This document shows positions 1-5,526 of a stretch of 6,625 nucleotides of DNA, one piece after another. Every line of letters starts with the position of its first letter. The stretch's first letter is position 1. The notes below the pieces were generated by a model. The model ran no database searches and had not been told where the DNA came from. It worked only from the letters and a program-made list of their open reading frames with translations. The translations under genes and the position numbers were made by a program. This DNA comes from Mycoplasmatota bacterium (GTDB lineage Bacteria; Bacillota_I; Bacilli_A; Izemoplasmatales; Izemoplasmataceae), in the NCBI GenBank assembly GCA_022712785.1, contig JAFLJX010000065.1:1-6625 (forward strand), in the 5' to 3' direction.

Positions 1-527
1 TTCCATTCAATAAAGATGGTATAGAATTAATTTCAACAGAATTTTTTATGGCTCCTGATAAACCACTTATGTGGAGAGGACCTATGCTTGGGAAGATGTT
101 AAATCACTTCTTCTACGACGTTATTTGGGATGATGCAATTGAATACATTTTAGTAGATTTACCTCCAGGAACTGGAGATGTAGCTATGGATATTCAAACT
201 TTAATCCCTAACTGTAAAATGTTAATCATTACAACTCCTCATGCTTCGGCATCACACGTAGCTGTAAAAGCTGGTTTTGCTGCTGAGCAATTAAAACATG
301 AATTACTAGGTGTTGTTGAAAATATGAGTTATTTAAACCACGCTGGAGAAAGAATAAATGTATTTGGAGAAGGCGGAGGAGAAATAGTTGCTAAGAAATT
401 AAACATTGAAGTTCTTTCTACTATTCCTATCGGACAACCTAAAAATTCACTTTCAATCTTTGGACCTGATGAAGAAATCGGAATTGATTACCTAGGACTT
501 GCAAATAAAATTATAAAGGCATACTAA
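1..527 (+). CDS. mrp: Mrp/NBP35-family (SalA-like) P-loop ATPase, 5' truncated by window edge
   Basis: This is the C-terminal part of a Mrp/ApbC-type ATPase, a family of cytoplasmic P-loop proteins linked to iron-sulfur cluster carriage and, in B. subtilis SalA, to regulation. The reading frame is open from base 3, before the first ATG at 48, and the residues there (PFNKDGIELISTEFF) fit the family, so the true start and the Walker A loop lie outside the window. Visible motifs are WRGPMLGKML, followed by the family signature VDLPPGTGDVAMDI, then TTPHASASHVAVKAG, VVENMSYL and FGEGGG. The stop is TAA at 525-527. The CxxC pair that many Mrp/ApbC proteins carry after the ENM motif is absent (NMSYLNHAGERINVFG), as in SalA. 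It converges on the MATE gene across a shared terminator. Family identity is secure; the actual role (Fe-S carrier or regulator) cannot be told from this fragment. Confidence 0.93.
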   Translation, partial: PFNKDGIELISTEFFMAPDKPLMWRGPMLGKMLNHFFYDVIWDDAIEYILVDLPPGTGDVAMDIQTLIPNCKMLIITTPHASASHVAVKAGFAAEQLKHELLGVVENMSYLNHAGERINVFGEGGGEIVAKKLNIEVLSTIPIGQPKNSLSIFGPDEEIGIDYLGLANKIIKAY

Positions 528-529
528 AA

Positions 530-568
530 AAAAAGCCACATCACGTAGTTAATGTGAAGTGGCTTTTT
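530..568. terminator. Bidirectional intrinsic terminator between mrp and the MATE gene
   Basis: Arms 530-539 (AAAAAGCCAC) and 559-568 (GTGGCTTTTT) are perfectly complementary over 10 bp. After one A-A mismatch the stem continues with 541-544 against 554-557, leaving a 9-nt loop. Eight or more A's on the left and a T-rich run on the right give a U-tract in both directions, which suits two convergent genes. The right arm overlaps the last codons and stop of the MATE gene (549-563). Confidence 0.9.
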
Positions 569-1970
569 CTTTTGCGATTATTTTCTTAAATACTTTAAGC
601 TCATATATCAACATTCCTAATCCAAGTAACCCCGCAAGTAAATCTGATGCAGCATAAGAATACCAAATACCGTCTAACCCATAAAAATGAGTAGCGATGA
701 AAACCATAGGTACAAAGATGAGTGTTTGTCTAGATATAGCCACTAGTAAGGCTCTTTTAGGATATCCAAGAGACTGATATATTGATGAAACTAAGAATTG
801 GAAAGTTACTAATAAGAACCCGTAAGAAACAATTCTAAATGCTTGAGCTCCATACTCTATAAAGATTAAATCATTATTTTTACTAAAAATAGAAAATATT
901 GTAGTTGCGAACATTTGAACAAAAACAAATCCTCCAATTAAGTAAGTCGCCACTATCTTAGCTGCATAAATTATAACTTCTCTAATTCTTTCATAATTTT
1001 TTGCACCGTAATTGAATCCAACAATTGGAGCAAGTCCTTGAACTATTCCAAAACCTGGCATAAAGATAAAGAATATCATTTTATTGATCACTCCATAAAC
1101 TGATTGGTATATATCAGGATTCCCAACCGCATAAAAGTTTATCAGTTTCAAGATTAATATTGCCAAAAATGCACCTAGTGAATTCATTAAAAATGTCGGC
1201 ATACCAATAACTATTATATCTTTTACTGTTTCGTAATGAATATCAAACCAATTTTTAAAGTTTACTCTAATCTGAGAATCTTTAGAAAAGGTTTTTGATA
1301 GAATAAATGAAAATGAAATTATTTGTGATATAACAGTTGCTATCCCTGCACCTCTAACTCCAAGACCTAATAATTGAATTGTTTTTCCAAATATAGTAAC
1401 TTCATCAAAGATAAATAATGGGTCTATTAGTATATTTGTACCAGCACCTAACATCATAGCGTACATTGCTATATTTACTCTTCCTTCAGCTCTTGTTAAA
1501 TTATTTAGAACCATAGATAGTGATAAAGGAACAAGCCCAATTAAAATAACTGATAAATAGTCCTTAGCATATCCTATATTGGAAGCTGATGCTCCAAAGA
1601 AAGTTAGTAGTTGATCTAAGAAGATAAATCCAATAATTGCTAAAAATAATGCAAAGACCGCATCTATTCTAATCGCTGTATTAACAACGTTATTCATTTT
1701 TTCTCTATCATTACGCCCATATGCTCGACTGAAGACAGATGCACTACCAATACCTATCATTAATCCTACAGCCATAATTATCATTTGAACTGGAAATGCG
1801 AAAGTTAATGCACCTATTGCTACTTCTCCTGCACCTCTCGCTACATAAAAAGTATCAACTAAATTGTAAAGTGCATTAACCATCATTCCAGCAGTTGCTG
1901 GAATTGCTAGTTTTACAAGTAATTTTTTAACAGGATACTTTCCTAATAACTCAGCTCTTTTATCATTCAT
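549..1970 (-). CDS. MATE-family multidrug efflux transporter, MepA-like
   Basis: This is a 473-residue integral membrane protein of the usual MATE length, with about twelve hydrophobic segments arranged as two six-helix halves (roughly residues 17-226 and 250-458, estimated by eye). Family features include IPATAGMMVNALYNLVDTFYV near the N-terminus with the conserved Asp40, LTRAEGR at about 158-164, NILIDPLFIF at about 179-188 and PIVGFNYGAKN at about 315-325 in the second half. MATE proteins export cationic drugs, dyes or metabolites in exchange for Na+ or H+; the MepA-like type is common in Bacillota. The substrate is unknown here. The ATG at 1970 is the first start in frame; only a weak SD-like GGACGTGG precedes it. 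A TTGAAT-17-TATAAT promoter lies immediately upstream. The final codons (A-T-S-H-stop) form one arm of the terminator. Frame is intact. It follows an XRE-type regulator gene in the same direction, a plausible but unproven controller. Confidence 0.93.
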   Translation of the reverse strand: MNDKRAELLGKYPVKKLLVKLAIPATAGMMVNALYNLVDTFYVARGAGEVAIGALTFAFPVQMIIMAVGLMIGIGSASVFSRAYGRNDREKMNNVVNTAIRIDAVFALFLAIIGFIFLDQLLTFFGASASNIGYAKDYLSVILIGLVPLSLSMVLNNLTRAEGRVNIAMYAMMLGAGTNILIDPLFIFDEVTIFGKTIQLLGLGVRGAGIATVISQIISFSFILSKTFSKDSQIRVNFKNWFDIHYETVKDIIVIGMPTFLMNSLGAFLAILILKLINFYAVGNPDIYQSVYGVINKMIFFIFMPGFGIVQGLAPIVGFNYGAKNYERIREVIIYAAKIVATYLIGGFVFVQMFATTIFSIFSKNNDLIFIEYGAQAFRIVSYGFLLVTFQFLVSSIYQSLGYPKRALLVAISRQTLIFVPMVFIATHFYGLDGIWYSYAASDLLAGLLGLGMLIYELKVFKKIIAKEKATSH

Positions 1971-1976
1971 ATAACC

Positions 1977-2019
1977 ACGTCCATTCTTAAAGATTATAAT
2001 CTATTAAGAACGTCCATTC
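1977..2019. promoter_or_regulatory. Operator-like region: inverted repeat flanked by direct repeats
   Basis: Bases 1984-2010 form a near-perfect inverted repeat: TTCTTAA (1984-1990), the perfect 12-bp palindrome AGATTATAATCT (1991-2002), one extra base at 2003, then TTAAGAA (2004-2010). It is bracketed by two identical 10-bp direct repeats, ACGTCCATTC at 1977-1986 and 2010-2019 (minus-strand reading GAATGGACGT), starting 33 bp apart, about three helical turns. One copy overlaps the -35 and the other lies at the predicted transcription start. This geometry suggests regulator binding sites over the MATE promoter. No T-tract follows, so a terminator for the upstream regulator gene is less likely. 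Confidence 0.55.
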
Positions 2020-2021
2020 AA
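1993..2021 (-). promoter_or_regulatory. Promoter of the MATE gene
   Basis: On the minus strand the -35 element is TTGAAT (2021-2016), followed by a 17-bp spacer and a perfect TATAAT -10 (1998-1993). Transcription would begin near 1986, leaving a leader of about 16 nt before the ATG at 1970. The match, the optimal spacing and the position support a sigma-A promoter. Confidence 0.75.
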
Positions 2022-2029
2022 TATATAAA

Positions 2030-3304
2030 CTAATCAAATAGTATTTGTCCTATTCTATTCTTTTCTTTTTGCCACTTTTTATAATACTGTACTGCTTCTT
2101 TATATCTAGAATTACTTATACATATATTCATAATTTCATTTGTATATTTTTCTAATCCATAGTAGTCATCAATTTTAATTGAAAAAGGTATAGCTATATT
2201 CCTTAAGTATTCTTTAACATTATCTTTTTGTTGTTCAAGTAAATAATGATAATAAACTTTGTGTTTCAACTGAAACTCATTTGGTTTATAGTTTTGTAAT
2301 ATTTCTTTTATAGAATCACACATATCACTATCTTCATCAGTCAAACAAATTTCATAAAGCAATATAGTTTTTTGATAAAAGAATGTTGAACTTTCTCTTA
2401 TATTGTTTAAACTAACAATACTCTCGTTATGACTTCCAATTTTAAATAATGCTTTCGCTTTAATTATATAATAGAAGTCTTTTGAAAACTCATCCAACAA
2501 AGAAACCTTTATCTTATCCAATAATTCTAAAGACTTATCAGGATTTTCAATAGATATATAGTATGTTTTCCATAATGCTAGAATGATACTTCTGTTTATA
2601 TTGTGGAACCTACTGTAGATACTTTGTGCAATTTCATAATCATCACTTGAACAGTTTTTCTTTAGTAATCTTTGTTTAACTAAATATGTATATTCACTGT
2701 ATAAAGCAGATAAGTAGTCATTAGTTATATCAATCTTACTACCAAGAATTAATATTTCTAAAGATATTTTAAATTTATCAAGCGAGATATAATATAAAGA
2801 TGCAAGAAATAGATAGATTTTAAGTTCGAAATTATTCATGTTGTTAATCAAATTCTCAAGCATCATTACATATTGATTCTCATCTTTTTTACAAAAGTAA
2901 ACATAATATGCTAATTTACATATGTTGATAGTTAAATTATGTTCAATCATTTCAATTTCTTTAAAAATATTCTCAATTAAATTATCATCTAAATAAAATA
3001 TACCCTGTAATATTTTATTTAAATATAATGAATCATTAAAATCTTTTTCATAGAATGTTTTTTCAACATCTAGTTTCTCCATGATTTCTTTAACATAAAA
3101 CTCTTTTGGAATAATTTGATTGTTTTCTATCTTTGATAAATAACTAACACTACAAATGCCGTTAGACACAACATTTTGTGTCACGTTTAATTCCTTTCTC
3201 TTCTTTTTGATATATCCCCCGATATCTTGAAAATCATTTCTAGAACTATTCTTAACTCTTTTGTTAACTCTATTCTTCAAACTGGATATACTCAATTTGA
3301 TCAC
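2030..3304 (-). CDS. XRE-family transcriptional regulator with long helical-repeat (TPR-like) C-terminus
   Basis: This is a 424-residue cytoplasmic DNA-binding regulator. Residues about 27-80 form a helix-turn-helix of the XRE type (IGGYIKKKRKELNVTQ, then SVSYLSKIENNQIIP). The remaining 340 or so residues are almost entirely helical in character, Lys/Asn/Ile/Tyr rich, with TPR-like helix pairs such as those near 280-302 and 398-413. This layout resembles peptide-sensing Rgg/PlcR/AimR-type regulators, although Rgg and PlcR are usually nearer 280-320 residues, so this one is long. The start is GTG at 3304, forced by an in-frame TGA at 3313-3311. GAGG lies only two bases before it, an unusually short SD spacing; TTG at codon 4 (3295) would give a spacing nearer 11, so the start is uncertain by three codons. 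The gene is monocistronic-looking, between the nth terminator and the MATE promoter. Its ligand and targets are unknown; control of the adjacent MATE gene is an inference from position and a shared GGACGT motif. Confidence 0.85.
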   Translation of the reverse strand: MIKLSISSLKNRVNKRVKNSSRNDFQDIGGYIKKKRKELNVTQNVVSNGICSVSYLSKIENNQIIPKEFYVKEIMEKLDVEKTFYEKDFNDSLYLNKILQGIFYLDDNLIENIFKEIEMIEHNLTINICKLAYYVYFCKKDENQYVMMLENLINNMNNFELKIYLFLASLYYISLDKFKISLEILILGSKIDITNDYLSALYSEYTYLVKQRLLKKNCSSDDYEIAQSIYSRFHNINRSIILALWKTYYISIENPDKSLELLDKIKVSLLDEFSKDFYYIIKAKALFKIGSHNESIVSLNNIRESSTFFYQKTILLYEICLTDEDSDMCDSIKEILQNYKPNEFQLKHKVYYHYLLEQQKDNVKEYLRNIAIPFSIKIDDYYGLEKYTNEIMNICISNSRYKEAVQYYKKWQKEKNRIGQILFD

Positions 3305-3323
3305 GTCCTCTCATAAACATTTT

Positions 3324-3329
3324 ATTATA
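3324..3329 (-). promoter_or_regulatory. Candidate -10 element of the XRE regulator gene
   Basis: TATAAT is present on the minus strand 19 bases before the GTG start. No convincing -35 hexamer occurs 16-18 bp upstream (the sequence there is CACCCT-like) and there is no TGn extension. If used, the promoter would be weak or activator-dependent. A 10-bp palindrome, TTTTATAAAA, lies immediately upstream (3331-3340). Confidence 0.4.
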
Positions 3330-3373
3330 GTTTTATAAAATGGGATAGGGTGGACTACTGATAAATATTAATT

Positions 3374-3446
3374 AAAAGTAAACTTATATACTTATTAGAA
3401 CAAAACTGAATACATTGTTTTAATATACATCAATAAGTTTACTTTT
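3374..3446. repeat. Perfect 14-bp inverted repeat in the nth-regulator intergenic region
   Basis: AAAAGTAAACTTAT (3374-3387) is exactly complementary to ATAAGTTTACTTTT (3433-3446), with 45 bases between the arms. A smaller inner pairing, AAAAC (3402-3406) with GTTTT (3417-3421), may cap the structure. On the plus strand the right arm runs into a T-rich stretch, so a weak plus-strand terminator is possible. No flanking target-site duplication was found, so a transposable element end is not supported. It lies 70-142 bp upstream of the regulator's start and could be an operator pair or an RNA stem in its leader. Confidence 0.6.
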
Positions 3447-3504
3447 TACTTTTCTTTTTACATGTCTCAGTGCCAAATATGACATAAATAGCATTTTTGT
3501 ATAG

Positions 3505-3524
3505 AAAAAGAGGCAAAAGCCTCT
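3505..3524 (-). terminator. Intrinsic terminator of the dnaD-nth unit
   Basis: Minus strand reading shows AGAGGC, loop TTTT, GCCTCT, then a run of T's (plus-strand arms 3509-3514 and 3519-3524, A-run 3505-3509). The stem is short but GC-rich for this genome. Its first arm overlaps the nth stop codon (TAG, 3525-3523). Confidence 0.85.
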
Positions 3525-4146
3525 AAATATTTGGGAATCTACATATTTCTTTTAACTTACAGCCATCACATTTTGGATTTCTAGCAGTACAATGATATCT
3601 ACCAAAAAAAATCATTTTATGGTGAGTTTCACTCCATTTATTTTTTGGTATTTTTCTCATTAATTTTTCTTCAACTTGTCTAACTGTGTCATTTTTATAT
3701 GCAAGTTTTAATCTTTTAGATACACGGTCTACGTGGGTATCTACAGCTATTCTAGGTACATCAAACCAGACGCTTAGAACAACATTAGCTGTTTTTCTTC
3801 CGACTCCTGGTAAAGACTCTAATTCAATTTGACTAGAAGGTACTATACCATTAAAATTCTTAATCAATAATTCAGACATTTTTTTAAGATTACGTGCTTT
3901 ATTTTTGTATAAGCCTATTCTTCTTAAGTCTTGTTCTATCTCTAAAAGATCAGCATCTACAAAGTCTTGTGGGCATTTATACTTACTAAATAAATTTATT
4001 GTTATTCCATTTACAGATTTATCAGTTGTCTGTGCACTCAGTGCAACAGCAACAATTAATTCAAAAGAATTTGTATGATTAAGTTCGCACTCAGCATTAG
4101 GAAACATTTCATCAAGTACACTTAATATTTCATTTACTACTCCCAT
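3523..4146 (-). CDS. nth: Endonuclease III, DNA glycosylase/AP lyase
   Basis: This 207-residue enzyme removes oxidised pyrimidines from DNA and nicks the resulting abasic site in base-excision repair. Length matches the family (E. coli Nth is 211). The helix-hairpin-helix is LPGVGRKTA (residues 112-120), with catalytic Lys118, followed by the GPD-region aspartate Asp136 in VDTHVDRVSKRL. The C-terminal [4Fe-4S] ligands are complete: Cys186, Cys193, Cys196 and Cys202, in the C-x6-C-x2-C-x5-C pattern. The LSAQTTD segment at about 36-42 is also typical. The ATG at 4146 overlaps the end of dnaD by 10 bp and has no strong SD, so translation is probably coupled to dnaD. The dnaD-nth order is conserved in many Bacilli. 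Confidence 0.97.
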   Translation of the reverse strand: MGVVNEILSVLDEMFPNAECELNHTNSFELIVAVALSAQTTDKSVNGITINLFSKYKCPQDFVDADLLEIEQDLRRIGLYKNKARNLKKMSELLIKNFNGIVPSSQIELESLPGVGRKTANVVLSVWFDVPRIAVDTHVDRVSKRLKLAYKNDTVRQVEEKLMRKIPKNKWSETHHKMIFFGRYHCTARNPKCDGCKLKEICRFPNI

Positions 4147-4772
4147 ATTTTCTTCAGATCTTTTATATTAGTAGTTTTTTTGTATTTTTTCGGCACTTCA
4201 TTTTTCTCATTTTTTAATAGGATACCATCAACGTATCTAATATTGAGTTTTCTACTTCTTATAGCTTCAAAAAGTGCATCTTTAATCAAGTCAAAAGTAT
4301 ATTTATCTTCATTTAACCATTTAGTTATTGTCTGTATATCTAAAACACTCAAAGGTTTTTTAAACTCTTCTTCAAATAACTTGACGAGTTTACCTTCTAA
4401 TGTTTTATTCTTTTCTATTTTATCTACTTCTTTTTCTTCATAATCACTTTTAAGTATTCTTTCAATAAGCAAATCTAAATTAAAAGTTTCAGATTGCTTT
4501 CCATTACCATTCTTAATTAATTTAAGTTTTATAAATCCTCTTTCAATTAGAGAGTTTAATCTTTTTGAAGTTGTTTGAGGTGAAATCGATAATGTTTCTG
4601 CGAGTTTTTTTGTTGATATGTAAGCCTCGTTTGATTTTAGTAAATAGTTTAGTTTAATAATGATTACTGCATCAGTTTCATTTAGTCCTAATTTGTAATA
4701 ATTATTCAATACTAATTCTGGAAAATCAACAATGTTTTTCTTAATTAAATCCTTCATTACTTTTAATTCCAT
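4137..4772 (-). CDS. dnaD: DnaD-family replication initiation/restart protein
   Basis: This is the DnaD primosome component, which in Bacillota helps remodel DNA and load the replicative helicase during initiation and restart. I place the start at ATG 4772 (211 residues) because GAGGTGA, a full anti-SD match, ends five bases before it; an in-frame GTG at 4781 lies inside that SD and is rejected. The N-terminal half contains a winged helix-turn-helix (STKKLAETLSISPQTTSKRL and the RGFIKLKLI wing). A charged linker follows, then the DnaD C-terminal domain, from about LVKLFEEEFKKPLS to IRYVDGILL. In the C-terminal YxxxIxxxW motif the Tyr and Ile are present but the Trp position holds Asn (YVDGILLKN). 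It is shorter than B. subtilis DnaD. It overlaps nth by 10 bp and has its own promoter after the rnc terminator. Confidence 0.88.
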   Translation of the reverse strand: MELKVMKDLIKKNIVDFPELVLNNYYKLGLNETDAVIIIKLNYLLKSNEAYISTKKLAETLSISPQTTSKRLNSLIERGFIKLKLIKNGNGKQSETFNLDLLIERILKSDYEEKEVDKIEKNKTLEGKLVKLFEEEFKKPLSVLDIQTITKWLNEDKYTFDLIKDALFEAIRSRKLNIRYVDGILLKNEKNEVPKKYKKTTNIKDLKKIWE

Positions 4773-4796
4773 ATTCCTCACCTCATTCGGAATTTA

Positions 4797-4806
4797 ATTA
4801 TAGCAC
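4797..4806 (-). promoter_or_regulatory. Extended -10 promoter of dnaD-nth
   Basis: Minus strand reads TGTGCTATAAT: a perfect TATAAT (4802-4797) preceded by the TGn/TRTG extension. The -35 region is only T-rich, which an extended -10 tolerates. Transcription would start near 4790, leaving about 18 nt before the SD-ATG unit at 4772. Confidence 0.7.
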
Positions 4807-4815
4807 AAAAAGTTT

Positions 4816-4847
4816 AAAAAAAAGATTATTTTTATAAAATAATCTTT
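4816..4847 (-). terminator. AT-rich intrinsic terminator after rnc
   Basis: AAAGATTATTTT (4821-4832) pairs perfectly with AAAATAATCTTT (4836-4847) over 12 bp with a 3-nt loop; on the minus strand it is followed by eight T's (4823-4816). The stem has only two G-C pairs in all, so its strength depends on the long U-tract. The rnc stop codon (TAA, 4848-4846) is partly within the stem. Confidence 0.75.
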
Positions 4848-5526
4848 AAAATTTCATTGACTTCATCGCTAATTTTTTTAATGCCATTTCAGCTGAATTT
4901 TGTTCGGCAATTTTTTTACTTTTTCCATTACCTTCACCCATTAATATTTCGTCCATGTAAACTCTTGTTGTAAATTTTTTATCGTGTGAAGGCCCATCTT
5001 CAGCGACTATTTTGTACTCTAGAGTTCTTTTATCTGATTGAACAAGTTCTTGGAGATAAGACTTGTAATCAACAAAATCTTCATCTCTATCTTCTAGTGA
5101 AACAGGGATTACAACCTTGTTAAATATCTTATATGTTTCTTCTAGTCCTTTATCCATGTATACTGCACCAATCAGCGCTTCAAATGCATCTGCTTGAAGA
5201 GCAACTCTATTTCGACCACCACTCTTTTGTTCACCTTTACCAAGCAATAAATACTTTTTTAAATCACATTCTTTTGCATATTCTACTAAAGCTGTTTCAC
5301 ATACGTTTTTAGCACGTTGTTTTGTTAAGTCACCTTCATTAAATTCTTTATGTTTATCAAACAAGTATTTCCCCATCAGTAAATCTAAAACAGCATCCCC
5401 TATAAATTCTAATCTTTCATTACTTCGTGTTTGATTCTCGTTTGCGTAAGATGAATGAGTTAATGCGATTTCTAAAAGATTCTTATCTTTAAAATCTAAA
5501 TCAAAATACTTTTCTAATTCAGTCAT
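4846..5526 (-). CDS. rnc: Ribonuclease III
   Basis: This is the double-stranded-RNA endonuclease that matures 16S and 23S rRNA precursors and cuts structured or antisense-paired mRNAs. The 226-residue protein has the RNase III signature NERLEFIGDAVL at 36-47, with metal-binding Glu40 and Asp44, and the second acidic pair Asp113 and Glu116 in QADAFEALIGAVY. A C-terminal double-stranded-RNA-binding domain spans about 153-222 (DYKSYLQELVQ through GKSKKIAEQNSAEMALKKL). All catalytic residues are intact. The ATG at 5526 follows the plsX stop codon with no intervening base and only a weak SD within plsX, suggesting coupled translation. The plsX-rnc neighbourhood is typical of Bacillota, but here acpP is not between them and smc-ftsY do not follow. 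Confidence 0.97.
   Translation of the reverse strand: MTELEKYFDLDFKDKNLLEIALTHSSYANENQTRSNERLEFIGDAVLDLLMGKYLFDKHKEFNEGDLTKQRAKNVCETALVEYAKECDLKKYLLLGKGEQKSGGRNRVALQADAFEALIGAVYMDKGLEETYKIFNKVVIPVSLEDRDEDFVDYKSYLQELVQSDKRTLEYKIVAEDGPSHDKKFTTRVYMDEILMGEGNGKSKKIAEQNSAEMALKKLAMKSMKF

Noticed and set aside
48..50. ATG at 48 as the start of mrp
   Set aside because: The frame is open upstream to the window edge and those residues fit the Mrp family; the Walker A region must precede it.
3270..3314. 14-codon minus-strand ORF (ATG at 3314) overlapping the regulator start
   Set aside because: No SD before it and no sign of function; it overlaps the regulator's own GTG and SD.
3374..3446. Insertion sequence or MITE ends
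   Set aside because: The inverted repeat has no flanking duplication and no second copy in the window; element origin cannot be supported from here.
3462..3485. ATGTC-N14-GACAT inverted repeat, reminiscent of a ComR-type box
   Set aside because: Arms are only 5 bp, orientation and spacing differ from GACAT-N-ATGTC boxes, and such pairs are expected by chance.
4180..4443. Plus-strand 87-codon ORF
   Set aside because: It is antisense to dnaD, low-complexity Ser/Leu/Phe, with no family resemblance; a shadow of the real gene.
4773..4781. GTG at 4781 as the dnaD start
   Set aside because: It lies within the GAGGTGA SD that serves ATG 4772, and has no SD of its own.
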